Shown here piece after piece: positions 16,646-24,808 of a stretch of DNA of 64,000 nucleotides. Position 1 is the stretch's first letter. The number at the start of each line of letters is the position of its first letter. The stretch spans positions 1 to 64,000 of the forward strand of contig JAJBTZ010000085.1 of the NCBI GenBank assembly GCA_020860605.1, in the 5' to 3' direction. The notes under the pieces are model-generated. The model did not search any database. It was not told the origin of the DNA and saw only the letters and a program-made list of their open reading frames with translations. This stretch comes from Ruminococcus sp. Lineage in GTDB: Bacteria > Bacillota > Clostridia > Oscillospirales > Ruminococcaceae. A program made the position numbers and the translations under genes.

Positions 16646-17308
16646 TCACTGCCCCGTGTACTCAACCATCACCGCGCTGATGACTCCATCCACTTCGTAA
16701 AGCTTGTCTACGAGGCGGGTGTTTTTCTTTTTCAGGCGGATGTTGGCGGTGAGCTCGGTTTCGCCCTGATAACGGGAGTGGCCGAGGGTCTTGGCTTTCA
16801 GAGCCTTCATTATTTCGGAGATGTTCTCCTCAGCGGAGGATTCGTACCTGATGACGAGGACATAGGTCCGCTTGCCTCTGGCGATGAGGGTGAAAACGAT
16901 GTAGACGAGGGCGATGCCGAGGGTCGCGATCAGCGCGAAGGGATAAAGTCCAGCACCAGAAGTGATTCCAGAGGCTATTCCCCAGAAGAGGAAGCCGACA
17001 TCGAGGGGATCCTTCACAGCCGAGCGGAACCTCACTATCGACAGCGCTCCGACCATTCCCAGAGACAGAACGAGGTTCGAGCCGATTACGAGGACAATGA
17101 ACGCCGTGATGATTGTCACCATGACTATAAGGACGGCGAAGTTTTCGCTGTAAACGGCGCCACGGTAGAAGTTCCGATAGACGAGATAAATAACGATTCC
17201 GCAAAGAAGCGCGCAAACGAGGGTTACGAGTATGTATGAGACGGTCAGGTGCTCGACGAGGCCCAACTGCTCGATGCTTTCCTGCAATACTGCTCTGATG
17301 CTGCTCAT
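16646..17308 (-). CDS. DUF4956 membrane protein
   Basis: 220 residues with four predicted membrane helices in the first 150 residues and the family signature GMVGALSIVRFRSAVKDPLDVGFLFWGIASGI. A cytosolic C-terminal ferredoxin-like part of about 70 residues follows. DUF4956 proteins are commonly paired with VTC-type polymerases, as here 22 bp downstream of one, and may be the membrane partner of that enzyme. Confidence 0.9.
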   Translation of the reverse strand: MSSIRAVLQESIEQLGLVEHLTVSYILVTLVCALLCGIVIYLVYRNFYRGAVYSENFAVLIVMVTIITAFIVLVIGSNLVLSLGMVGALSIVRFRSAVKDPLDVGFLFWGIASGITSGAGLYPFALIATLGIALVYIVFTLIARGKRTYVLVIRYESSAEENISEIMKALKAKTLGHSRYQGETELTANIRLKKKNTRLVDKLYEVDGVISAVMVEYTGQ

Positions 17309-17330
17309 ATTTTAACTTCCTTTCTTAATC

Positions 17331-18083
17331 TTAAAGACTGATTGCCTGGGGCTTGTAATTGTTGAGAACGTCCTGGCAGGTGGTGAACTTCGAGACGGCG
17401 ATCTTCTCACCACCGACACTCGAAACGAGCATCGAGAGGTGTTTTGGGATGAAGTCGTCGTACTTCACCTCCATGATGACCATGCCGTTCGGATAGACGG
17501 GAACCATCAGAAGATTATCGTCGAACATATCGACGCCTGAAATTCCTGCCCGAAGGGATTTGTCAAACGTGATTCGGACGTTTCCGAGAGGCTCGACATA
17601 GGCCTCTCTCACGTAGTCGACCACGACCGAAGGCCTGAGGCCTTTTCCTCCCCAGAGTGAAAGGAACTCCGCTGTGACGAAGCTCGAGTCAGCCTTGAGA
17701 AGCGAGCTGTCGCCGTTTATGAGAGCCTTAGCGCAATCGAGCGAGATGCTGGTGCCGGTTTTCCGAATCCTGTCGCCGTTTTTCTCCTTGCACTCGAGGC
17801 GGATGACATCGGTTGAAAAGTTGTAGGTCCGAATACGGAACTTTTTTCTGTGAGAAACTCCCGCAATCTTGTCCCAATAGGACGAGTGACTGAGGTCGTC
17901 GAAGTAGAGGCTCCTGATAAAATAGTCGCCGTTTCTGAGCGAATGCGAATCCCGCTTCATGATCGCCGAAATCCGTGTACGAGCCGTGACATACTCAGCT
18001 TTTGACATGAGAAGCTTGATTTCGTGCCTATACTTTCCAGAATTATTCTCTTTTAAAACCGTCACGCCCGCACCCACTTTCAT
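17331..18083 (-). CDS. VTC-domain polyphosphate polymerase-like protein
   Basis: About 250 residues. The VTC tunnel fold is visible as KYRHEIKLLMS, IRSLYFDD, KFRIRTYN, RLECKEKNGDRIRKTG, VVVDYVREAYV, VRITFDKSLR and the C-terminal VIMEVKYDDFIPKHL, with the alternating basic and acidic residues that bind the triphosphate chain. Yeast relatives make polyphosphate from ATP. The ATG at 18083 lacks a close ribosome site, so the start is uncertain. The gene lies 16 bp after the YdbC gene and before the DUF4956 membrane protein. Confidence 0.87.
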   Translation of the reverse strand: MKVGAGVTVLKENNSGKYRHEIKLLMSKAEYVTARTRISAIMKRDSHSLRNGDYFIRSLYFDDLSHSSYWDKIAGVSHRKKFRIRTYNFSTDVIRLECKEKNGDRIRKTGTSISLDCAKALINGDSSLLKADSSFVTAEFLSLWGGKGLRPSVVVDYVREAYVEPLGNVRITFDKSLRAGISGVDMFDDNLLMVPVYPNGMVIMEVKYDDFIPKHLSMLVSSVGGEKIAVSKFTTCQDVLNNYKPQAISL

Positions 18084-18099
18084 TGTACATTGTACATTT

Positions 18100-18360
18100 T
18101 TACAGTATCTTCTCCTCATCAACATCATCCCCGCCGAGGTCGACGTCTTCGCCTTTGATCAGGTGGGCGAGGTTTTCGAATTCAGCTTCGGTGAGGGTGA
18201 CGCCTTTGCTCATGCGGGTGTGGTCAGGCGACCAGTCGCGGATATCATACTTCGGAACGCCTTCGTTCCAGCTGACCTTATTGAGCTCCTTCGTCCAGCC
18301 CCTGGCTGTCTCCGAAAGTATGCCGATGTGTTCTTTGATTTCATAGGTTACTTCTGCCAT
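18100..18360 (-). CDS. YdbC/PC4-like single-stranded nucleic acid-binding protein
   Basis: 86 residues from MAEVTYEIKEHIG, with AAAGGAA ahead; an ATG nine codons earlier lacks one. Family pattern: GWTKELNKVSWNEGVPKYDIRDWSPDHTRMSKGVTLTEAEFENL, the PC4-like beta sheet of B. subtilis/L. lactis YdbC, which binds ssDNA. It heads the operon with VTC and DUF4956; a functional link with them is not known. Confidence 0.92.
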   Translation of the reverse strand: MAEVTYEIKEHIGILSETARGWTKELNKVSWNEGVPKYDIRDWSPDHTRMSKGVTLTEAEFENLAHLIKGEDVDLGGDDVDEEKIL

Positions 18361-18424
18361 GGTGAGTTCCTTTCTGCCGGTTGGCAAGGTATTTTATTCT
18401 AAGGTTGGTCAAGCACAGTTTCTC

Positions 18425-18590
18425 TTCGTGTCGCGACGACTTGCCTTCGCGCAAGTACAGTTTCCCGAAGGGAAACTGGCAAGTTCGGCTTCGCCGAACT
18501 TGCAGCGCTCGCCCCTTCGGGGCTCGCGCACCCCTCCACCGCGCTTCGCGCGGTCCCCCTCCCCCTTCGGGGGAGGCTTTAATCAGCACT
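18425..18590. repeat. Hairpin-repeat array upstream of ydbC
   Basis: A run of adjacent hairpins (CAGTTTCCCGAAGGGAAACTG, AAGTTCGGCTTCGCCGAACTT, GCGCTTCGCGC and CCTCCCCCTTCGGGGGAGG). It fills the ORF-free stretch between the ydbC promoter region and the next array. Confidence 0.82.
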
Positions 18591-18659
18591 CTCAAGGGTT
18601 CGAGTTGAGGGATTAAGTTGCAATTTGAAAGTTGTGCATTAGCCAGAAGCTATCCTTCA

Positions 18660-18853
18660 GCAGTCATAGCCTCCCCCGAAGGGGGAGGGGGACCGTCGCC
18701 TTCGGCGACGGTGGAGGGGTGCAATTTTCGCCTTCGGCGAAAATCGCTCGGCGGAGACGACGAAGTCGTCGCAGCCGACTATGTAGGGGCGGATATTATC
18801 CGCCCGGGGTTCTCTGGCGTTTGGGGTTCGGGCGGATATTATCCGCCCCTACA
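18660..18853. repeat. Inverted hairpin-repeat array plus GGGCGGATATTATCCGCCC pair
   Basis: The CCCCCTCCACC module in the opposite orientation to its neighbour, then ATTTTCGCCTTCGGCGAAAAT, a CGACGACTTCGTCG-type hairpin, and two palindromic modules at 18782-18806 and 18829-18853 facing each other. It ends about 30 bp past the flippase stop. No gene is seen between 18361 and 18881. Confidence 0.88.
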
Positions 18854-18881
18854 ATTCGTAGGTACAGCATCTCCGCGAGGA

Positions 18882-20324
18882 TTAATTCTTCACAAACTTC
18901 GCCTTCAACTTCTCCGGCATCAGCATCATAAGCGCTTGCCAGAGGTCTTTGATATTCAGCGCAAACGAGATCGCAAACAGCACACCGAGTATCAGGTAGA
19001 GCATCCACCAGTATGGGAAGGTTATCTGGTTCACGATTACCATCGCTGCCATGATGACGGTGTTGATTATGATTTTTGACATCGAAAAGTCGTAGTGGAT
19101 GAGGCGACGGGTGTCGTAGAGGCGGTAGAAGAATACCACAAAGTAGGCCACGAAGGTGGCGAAGGCTGCGCCATATATTCCGAAGGACGGAATCAGGGCG
19201 AAGTTGAGGATGATATTGATTATTCCCGCAACAAGGGAGGTATAAAACGAGTGCTTCGTCTTCTTCTCGGCTATGTAGACGGAGCCCAAGAAGGTGTTAA
19301 AGCAGGTGAAGACGGTCGCAAGGGTCAGGAGCGGTGAGTAGAGATACGACTCGAAGTACTGCTCGTTGATCCAGACCTGCGTTATCGGCTTGATGAGAAG
19401 GAGGATTCCACACGCCAGAACATACATGAACGCCGAACACATTCTGAAGACGTCGGTGTAGAACTTCTCACGCTCTGCCGAGTTGTTCTCTGTAATTGCG
19501 GACATGTTCCACGCCTGCGAGAACATTGTGAATATCGTCGTTAAGATTGTCGGGATCTTGTAGGCGATGGCGTTGATGCCCGTCAGGTATTCTCCGTGGA
19601 AGATCCTGATAATAAATCTGTCCGAAATGCTCGTGATGAGCCAGAGGAGGTTTGTCGACATGAGTGGCGCTGCATATTTTACCATGCTCTTCGCGAGCTC
19701 TTTGTCGAAACTCTTCGGGCTGACGAACCGCCAGAGGCGTCCAGCTGTGAACAGGAAGATGCTCGAAATCAGGTCAGAGAGAATTATTGCGAGGAGATAT
19801 CCAGTAATCCCCATATCGAATCCAACAAGGAAGAGGATATCTAAAAGAAGCATCACAAGGGTGCAGATGATTCCGTCCACGGCGAACAGAGTGACCTTCC
19901 CGCGTCCTCTGGTGAAGAACATGTTTATCTGCCGAAGCGACGAGGTGCAGACGTAGATATAGAGAATCACGGTGTAGCCGTCGACATAGTCAAAGAGCGA
20001 AATTATCGGGAAGATGAGCGCCATCGCTGCCATTCCCAGAACATAGACGCTCAGGCAGACGGTGTAGACCTGCTTGTAGTCTTTGATTTCTTTTGAATCG
20101 AGCCCGAACCGAAGCGCTGCCTCTGAAATCGAAATTGTGAAAATCGGGATAAGGATGTTGGCGGTCTGGGCAATGAGGTCGACCGTGCCGTACTCCTCAG
20201 GAGTCAGGCAGGCGGTATACAGTGGCACCAGAATCAGCACCAGAATCTTCGAGCCGAAGGAACCTATGGCGAAAATCAGAGTGTTTGCCATCAGTTTTTT
20301 GAAGTTTTTATTTTCGCTCGCCAA
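18882..20324 (-). CDS. Wzx-like polysaccharide flippase (MATE/MOP superfamily)
   Basis: 480 residues with about 12-14 membrane helices. The N-terminal family pattern is NTLIFAIGSFGSKILVLILVPLYTACLTPEEYGTVDL. It is expected to flip lipid-linked sugars across the membrane. A consensus promoter (TTGATT-17-TATAAT, 20358-20386) sits just upstream on its own strand. No glycosyltransferases are adjacent, so the substrate cannot be guessed. Confidence 0.92.
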   Translation of the reverse strand: MASENKNFKKLMANTLIFAIGSFGSKILVLILVPLYTACLTPEEYGTVDLIAQTANILIPIFTISISEAALRFGLDSKEIKDYKQVYTVCLSVYVLGMAAMALIFPIISLFDYVDGYTVILYIYVCTSSLRQINMFFTRGRGKVTLFAVDGIICTLVMLLLDILFLVGFDMGITGYLLAIILSDLISSIFLFTAGRLWRFVSPKSFDKELAKSMVKYAAPLMSTNLLWLITSISDRFIIRIFHGEYLTGINAIAYKIPTILTTIFTMFSQAWNMSAITENNSAEREKFYTDVFRMCSAFMYVLACGILLLIKPITQVWINEQYFESYLYSPLLTLATVFTCFNTFLGSVYIAEKKTKHSFYTSLVAGIINIILNFALIPSFGIYGAAFATFVAYFVVFFYRLYDTRRLIHYDFSMSKIIINTVIMAAMVIVNQITFPYWWMLYLILGVLFAISFALNIKDLWQALMMLMPEKLKAKFVKN

Positions 20325-20357
20325 GGGCAGCCTTCCTTTCTAAAAAACAATACCTTT

Positions 20358-20386
20358 ATTATAATAGTCTCCCGTAAAAAAATCAA
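20358..20386 (-). promoter_or_regulatory. Flippase promoter
   Basis: -35 TTGATT, 17-bp spacer, -10 TATAAT on the minus strand, 34 bp before the ATG. Confidence 0.82.
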
Positions 20387-20423
20387 GAAAAATCGCAAAA
20401 AGGGCTATGAAAACCTCTCAATT

Positions 20424-20434
20424 TGTGATATACT
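20424..20434 (+). promoter_or_regulatory. Extended -10 promoter of the small membrane peptide
   Basis: TGTGATATACT, the same extended -10 seen at 13336 and 22336. No good -35 is visible. Confidence 0.55.
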
Positions 20435-20509
20435 TAAGGTGGCCGCTTAAATCTGGCGTCGAAACCGCCCGGATTGTTGCTTTTTGAACTTAAAAAGGAG
20501 TATAACACT

Positions 20510-20644
20510 ATGAATAGAGAAAAAGTTTTGAAGACCCTCGTAATCCTCTCCGCCCTGACCTGCATTTTGGGAATAATCAAACTCACCGCCGAAGCGCTGA
20601 GCCTGGGGACACATAAGTATTTTGATGTTAGCAGTGAGGAATAA
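20510..20644 (+). CDS. 44-residue single-pass membrane peptide
   Basis: A small ORF starting MNREKVLKTLVILSALTCIL and ending KYFDVSSEE. It has a strong ribosome site (AAAAAGGAG, 9 bp ahead), its own extended -10 and a downstream terminator, so it is probably expressed. A basic N terminus precedes one hydrophobic helix (about 8-30) and an acidic C terminus outside. No family is recognised; it could be a small regulatory membrane protein. Confidence 0.65.
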   Translation: MNREKVLKTLVILSALTCILGIIKLTAEALSLGTHKYFDVSSEE

Positions 20645-20667
20645 AAAGTACGTAGAAAAGTTCTCAA

Positions 20668-20704
20668 CCTAAAAATCGCCTTGCTTGTGCAGGGCGATTT
20701 TTGA
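20668..20704. terminator. Bidirectional terminator
   Basis: Stem AAAAATCGCC/GGCGATTTTT with a loop of about 12 nt. It serves both the small peptide gene and the convergent phosphoesterase gene. Confidence 0.85.
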
Positions 20705-20705
20705 T

Positions 20706-21530
20706 TTACTGCTTCCGCTTTAAAGTACACCCCACTACCTCCGGCAGATTATTGATCCTCGTCGGGATGAGGCTGTTGCCGAGACCTCGGCTGATTATGG
20801 TGGCGCTATTTCCAAAATAGTGGATTCCTTCGGAGTACTTCGGGAAGAAGCCTTGGCCGGGGGCGATGAGACTGCCGAGTTTACCTAACCTCATCTGGCC
20901 ACCGTGGGCGTGGCCGGAGAAGGTCAGGTCGGCGCCACATTCGGAATAGAGCTTGCCGTACTGTGGACGATGGGAAATTAAGATTGTGAAGGTGTCGGAA
21001 GAGCCTTTCATAAGCGTTCTCAGATTCTCTCGGCTTCGGTACTTATCGGCAAGGCCACAGAGGCGGATTTTGTCGGTGCCGATCGTGAGGGTCACGGTGT
21101 CTTGGGTGAGGACTGTGGCGCCAGCCTGCTCGGCGTCTTTCAGAAAATCAGCCATCTCGTCCTCATGGAACCTGTCCTCGTGGTTGCCGGTGGTGTAGAA
21201 TGTGGGGGCGATTTTCGAGACTTTACGAAGGAAATCGAGTGCTACCGCCTTATTCGTGTGGCGGGAGTCGAGGAGGTCGCCTGAAATCACGATGATGTCG
21301 GGGCTCTCGAGCGAAATCAGCTCGAGAAGGCGGTGGTTTCCTCTTCCAAAGGACTTGTTGTGGAGGTCGGAAAGGTGGACTATTTTAAAGCCGTCGAAGC
21401 TGGCGGGGAGTTTTTTGCTCTCAAAAGTATAATCTGAAACGGTGAGGCGGTTGTTTTCATATAAAAAATATGCAAGTGCTGCCGGCACTGCTATGGCTGA
21501 TAGAGCGAAAAGGGATCTTGATTTACTCAT
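20706..21530 (-). CDS. Membrane-anchored metallophosphoesterase (YkuE/YaeI-like)
   Basis: 274 residues. An N-terminal membrane helix is followed by the calcineurin-like dimetal site: HLSDLHN, ISGDLLDSR, TTGNHEDR, ISHRPQ and FSGHAHGGQMRLG. Relatives such as B. subtilis YkuE and E. coli YaeI act on membrane or lipid-linked phosphates. The promoter is TTGAAA-17-TACAAT (21561-21589), divergent from upp. Confidence 0.95.
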   Translation of the reverse strand: MSKSRSLFALSAIAVPAALAYFLYENNRLTVSDYTFESKKLPASFDGFKIVHLSDLHNKSFGRGNHRLLELISLESPDIIVISGDLLDSRHTNKAVALDFLRKVSKIAPTFYTTGNHEDRFHEDEMADFLKDAEQAGATVLTQDTVTLTIGTDKIRLCGLADKYRSRENLRTLMKGSSDTFTILISHRPQYGKLYSECGADLTFSGHAHGGQMRLGKLGSLIAPGQGFFPKYSEGIHYFGNSATIISRGLGNSLIPTRINNLPEVVGCTLKRKQ

Positions 21531-21560
21531 TGTGGGCTCCTCTCAAAATTCTATAGAAAG

Positions 21561-21589
21561 ATTGTAGCATAAACTTCCCCACTTTTCAA
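21561..21589 (-). promoter_or_regulatory. Metallophosphoesterase promoter
   Basis: -35 TTGAAA, 17-bp spacer, -10 TACAAT on the minus strand. Confidence 0.82.
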
Positions 21590-21609
21590 CGAATTTTTGG
21601 TTGCCGGTA

Positions 21610-21638
21610 TTGTGTTTTTACAAAAAAAGTGCTACAAT
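21610..21638 (+). promoter_or_regulatory. upp promoter
   Basis: -35 TTGTGT, 17-bp spacer, -10 TACAAT. The leader is short and shows no PyrR-type structure. Confidence 0.72.
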
Positions 21639-21671
21639 AGCCTTGAATAAAATTCATGGAGGAGAGATACC

Positions 21672-22301
21672 ATGGCAAATATAACTATTTTCGATCATCC
21701 ACTTATCAAGCACAAGATTACCCTTCTTCGGGACAAGTCCACCGGCACCAAGGACTTCAGAACCCTCATCGAAGAGATCGCAATGCTCATGGGCTATGAG
21801 GCATTAAGAGACCTTCCTCTTGAGGAAATCGAGGTCGAGACCCCTATCTGCACGACCAAGGCTCCTGTCGTTTCTGGCAAGAAGCTGGCTGTCGTCCCGA
21901 TACTTCGTGCTGGTTTAGGCATGGTCAGCGGAATCTTGGCGCTCGTTCCGTCTGCAAAGGTTGGCCACATCGGAATGTATCGTGACGAAGTCACCCACAT
22001 TCCCCACGAATACTACTGCAAGCTCCCTGACAACATCGGCGACAGAACCATCATCGTTCTTGACCCCATGCTCGCTACCGGCGGTTCGGCTGTTGACGCT
22101 ATCAATCTTATCAAAGAGCGTGGCGGAAAGCATATCAAGTTCATGTCCATCATCGCTGCTCCTGAAGGCCTGAAGGCTCTTTCTGAGGCTCACCCGGACG
22201 TTGAAATCTACTGCGGAAACCTTGACGAAAAGCTCAACGACGACTGCTACATCGTTCCTGGTCTCGGCGACGCTGGCGACAGAATCTTCGGCACAAAGTA
22301 A
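21672..22301 (+). CDS. upp: Uracil phosphoribosyltransferase
   Basis: 209 residues, the full family length. It makes UMP from uracil and PRPP (pyrimidine salvage). Motifs: [22 protein letters not shown] at the start, [12 protein letters not shown], the PRPP loop [15 protein letters not shown], and the C-terminal uracil-site [24 protein letters not shown] stands ahead of the ATG. It is monocistronic. Confidence 0.98.
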   Translation: MANITIFDHPLIKHKITLLRDKSTGTKDFRTLIEEIAMLMGYEALRDLPLEEIEVETPICTTKAPVVSGKKLAVVPILRAGLGMVSGILALVPSAKVGHIGMYRDEVTHIPHEYYCKLPDNIGDRTIIVLDPMLATGGSAVDAINLIKERGGKHIKFMSIIAAPEGLKALSEAHPDVEIYCGNLDEKLNDDCYIVPGLGDAGDRIFGTK

Positions 22302-22317
22302 AATTTCTAAAAAAGGC

Positions 22318-22346
22318 TTGCAATCATCACAAAGCTGTGATATACT
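22318..22346 (+). promoter_or_regulatory. Promoter of the cysE-cysS transcript
   Basis: -35 TTGCAA, 17-bp spacer, extended -10 TGATATACT, immediately after upp. Confidence 0.85.
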
Positions 22347-22352
22347 GCATAG

Positions 22353-22592
22353 AGTGAATAAAAGCGTTGAGCGGAAAGAGTAGCGAAGCTGAGCCCGCAA
22401 AGAGAGGAGACGGCGGTGGAAAGTCTCCCAGGAAGGTTTTGTGAAGTGCATCCGTGAGCTTGGGAGCGGAAGCTGAGTATGTTCCCACGTATTGCTGCGT
22501 TAAAGCGTCTAAAGTTACAAATCGGAGTGGAACCGCGATTTTACACCGCCTCCCGTTTAGCGTTATGCTATTCGGCAGGCGGTTTTTGTTTT
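22353..22592 (+). promoter_or_regulatory. T-box leader, probable tRNA-Cys sensor
   Basis: The T-box sequence GAGTGGAACCGCG (22525-22537) contains the TGGAACC bulge that pairs with the tRNA acceptor end. Stem I has the AGAGAGGAGAC base, and the specifier loop GAAGTGCATCCGTGAGC gives TGC (Cys) at 22447-22449. The terminator ACCGCCT/AGGCGGT plus T run lies at 22545-22592. Low charged tRNA-Cys would let transcription go on into cysE-cysS. Confidence 0.93.
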
Positions 22593-22619
22593 CCCAAATA
22601 ATATATCAGGAGTGATTTT

Positions 22620-23264
22620 ATGCACTATATCTTAAAGGCTTTATCGGAGGACGTTCAGGCAATTAAGGACAGAGACCCGGCAGCGAGGAGCACGGTTGAG
22701 ATTCTTCTAACCTCCTCAGGCCTTCACGCCATCGCAGCCTATAGGGTCGCCCATGCCCTTCACAAAAAGAAATATTATCTCTCGGCAAGGGTGATTTCGA
22801 CGTTGGCTCGATTCTTAACAGGAATCGAGATTCATCCGGGCGCAACCATTGGCAAGAGGCTTGTTATTGACCACGGCTCGGGAGTCGTCATCGGAGAAAC
22901 CACTGAGATCGGCGACGATTGCCTCCTCTATCAGGGCGTCACCCTCGGCGGTAACGGCAGGAGCAAAGGCAAGAGGCACCCGACACTTGGAAACAACGTC
23001 ATGGTCGGCTGCGGTGCCAAGGTTCTGGGGCCGTTCAGGATCGGCGACAACGTCAAGGTTGCTGCGAATGCGGTTGTTTTATCAGAGATTCCCGACAACT
23101 GTACAGCGGTTGGAGCACCCGCAAGAATTGCAAGAAGAAATGGCGTCAGGGTTACTCAGGATCTCGATCAGATTCATATTCCCGACCCTGTCGCTGCGGA
23201 GTTTGCGAAGCAGAACGAGCGAATCGCTGAGCTCGAAAATAAACTCGAAGAAATCAAGAAATAG
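22620..23264 (+). CDS. cysE: Serine O-acetyltransferase
   Basis: 214 residues. It transfers acetyl from acetyl-CoA to serine, the first step of cysteine synthesis. Left-handed beta-helix signatures: GIEIHPGATIGKRLVIDHGSGVVIGETTEIGDDC, YQGVTLGG, RHPTLGNNVMVGCGAKVLG. The His in DHGSG and the GRSKGKRHP segment are in place. The C terminus is a short coiled coil. It is first in the T-box operon, 11 bp before cysS. Confidence 0.97.
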   Translation: MHYILKALSEDVQAIKDRDPAARSTVEILLTSSGLHAIAAYRVAHALHKKKYYLSARVISTLARFLTGIEIHPGATIGKRLVIDHGSGVVIGETTEIGDDCLLYQGVTLGGNGRSKGKRHPTLGNNVMVGCGAKVLGPFRIGDNVKVAANAVVLSEIPDNCTAVGAPARIARRNGVRVTQDLDQIHIPDPVAAEFAKQNERIAELENKLEEIKK

Positions 23265-23275
23265 GAGACTTTAAA

Positions 23276-24682
23276 ATGAAGCTGTATAACTCTCTCACGA
23301 GGACAAAAGACGAATTTGTGACACACGAGCCCGGCAAAGTCGAGATGTACACCTGTGGGCCGACTGTCTATCACTATGCCCATATTGGAAATCTCCGCTC
23401 TTATATCATGGAGGACGTTCTGGAGAAGTATCTCTCCTACTCGGGCTACAAGGTCAACAGAGTCATGAATATCACCGACGTTGGACATCTCACAAGCGAC
23501 GGCGACACTGGCGACGACAAGATGCTCAAAGGCGCCAAGCGTGAGCACAAGACGGTTATGGAGATAGCTAAGTTCTACACCGACGCTTTCTTCAAGGACT
23601 GCGAGAAGCTCAATATCAAGATTCCCGACACTGTCGTTCCGGCAACCTCCTGCATTGACGAATTTATCAGGGTTATCGGAGTCCTCATCGACAAGGGCTA
23701 TGCCTACCTTTCTGGCGGGAACGTCTACTTCGACACCTCGAAGTTAGAAAAGTACTATGTCTTCAACGATTTCGATGAGGAGGACTTAGCCGTCGGGGTA
23801 CGTGAGGGAGTTGAGGCTGACCTCGCAAAGAGAAACAAGACCGACTTTGCTTTATGGTTCACAAAATCCAAATTTGAGGATCAGGAGCTCAAGTGGGATT
23901 CGCCTTGGGGAGTTGGATATCCTGGCTGGCACATCGAGTGCTCCTGCATCAGTATGAAAAATAACGGCGAATATCTCGACCTACACTGCGGTGGAATCGA
24001 CAACGCTTTCCCCCACCACACTAACGAAATCGCCCAGTCGGAGTCGTATCTGGGGCATCCTTGGTGCCCTCAGTGGTTCCACGTGAGGCACCTTAACACC
24101 GAAGGCGGGAAGATGTCGAAGTCGAAGGGCGAATTCCTGACAGTTTCGCTTCTCGAAGAGAAGGGCTACGACCCGATTGTTTATCGGTTCTATTGCCTTC
24201 AGTCCCACTACCGCAGAGCTTTAGTCTTCTCCTATCCGAATCTTGACAACGCAGCGCTGGCGTTCACGAAGCTTGTCCAGAGGATTGTTCCCCTTCTCAA
24301 GGCAACTGGTGACGTTGACGAAACTGCTTTCGCAGAGCTCAAAAAGTCCTTCACAGACGCTATGGACAACGATTTGAACACCTCTTTGGCTGTTACGGCG
24401 CTCTATGACGTTCTGAAGGCTGATACGAATGATGCTACAAAATTGGCTCTTATCAAAGACTTCGACAGAGTGCTCTCTTTGGGACTTGTTGAACATGCTG
24501 AGAAGATGACTGCTGGCGAGAGTGAGGAGCTTCCTGCGGAGGTCACTGAACTGCTCGAACAGAGAAAGGCTGCAAGGAAGGAGAAAAACTTCCAGCTTGC
24601 GGATGAATTAAGAGCGAAGATTGTTAGCTTAGGTTACTCAGTTGAAGAGACAAGGCAGGGCACTGTTGTCAAGAAAATCTGA
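23276..24682 (+). CDS. cysS: Cysteinyl-tRNA synthetase
   Basis: 468 residues, class I synthetase: zinc Cys in YTCGPTVYHYAHIGN (HIGH motif as HIGN), WHIECSCIS and HCGGIDNAFPHHTNE zinc ligands, KMSKSKGEF (KMSKS). It charges tRNA-Cys, the RNA sensed by the shared T-box. The pairing cysE-cysS is common in Firmicutes. Confidence 0.98.
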   Translation: MKLYNSLTRTKDEFVTHEPGKVEMYTCGPTVYHYAHIGNLRSYIMEDVLEKYLSYSGYKVNRVMNITDVGHLTSDGDTGDDKMLKGAKREHKTVMEIAKFYTDAFFKDCEKLNIKIPDTVVPATSCIDEFIRVIGVLIDKGYAYLSGGNVYFDTSKLEKYYVFNDFDEEDLAVGVREGVEADLAKRNKTDFALWFTKSKFEDQELKWDSPWGVGYPGWHIECSCISMKNNGEYLDLHCGGIDNAFPHHTNEIAQSESYLGHPWCPQWFHVRHLNTEGGKMSKSKGEFLTVSLLEEKGYDPIVYRFYCLQSHYRRALVFSYPNLDNAALAFTKLVQRIVPLLKATGDVDETAFAELKKSFTDAMDNDLNTSLAVTALYDVLKADTNDATKLALIKDFDRVLSLGLVEHAEKMTAGESEELPAEVTELLEQRKAARKEKNFQLADELRAKIVSLGYSVEETRQGTVVKKI

Positions 24683-24730
24683 ACCTGCAATATTCAATCG
24701 CAAAGTTTGATGAAAATTTATCCTCGGCAC

Positions 24731-24759
24731 TTGACTTTATGACTCTTTGGGGGTAATAT
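24731..24759 (+). promoter_or_regulatory. Promoter of the cyclophilin-like gene
   Basis: -35 TTGACT, 17-bp spacer, -10 TAATAT. Confidence 0.8.
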
Positions 24760-24808
24760 TTCTAATAGAATATTTTGTGACAAACACCCTCATGGAAAGG
24801 AAAGATAA

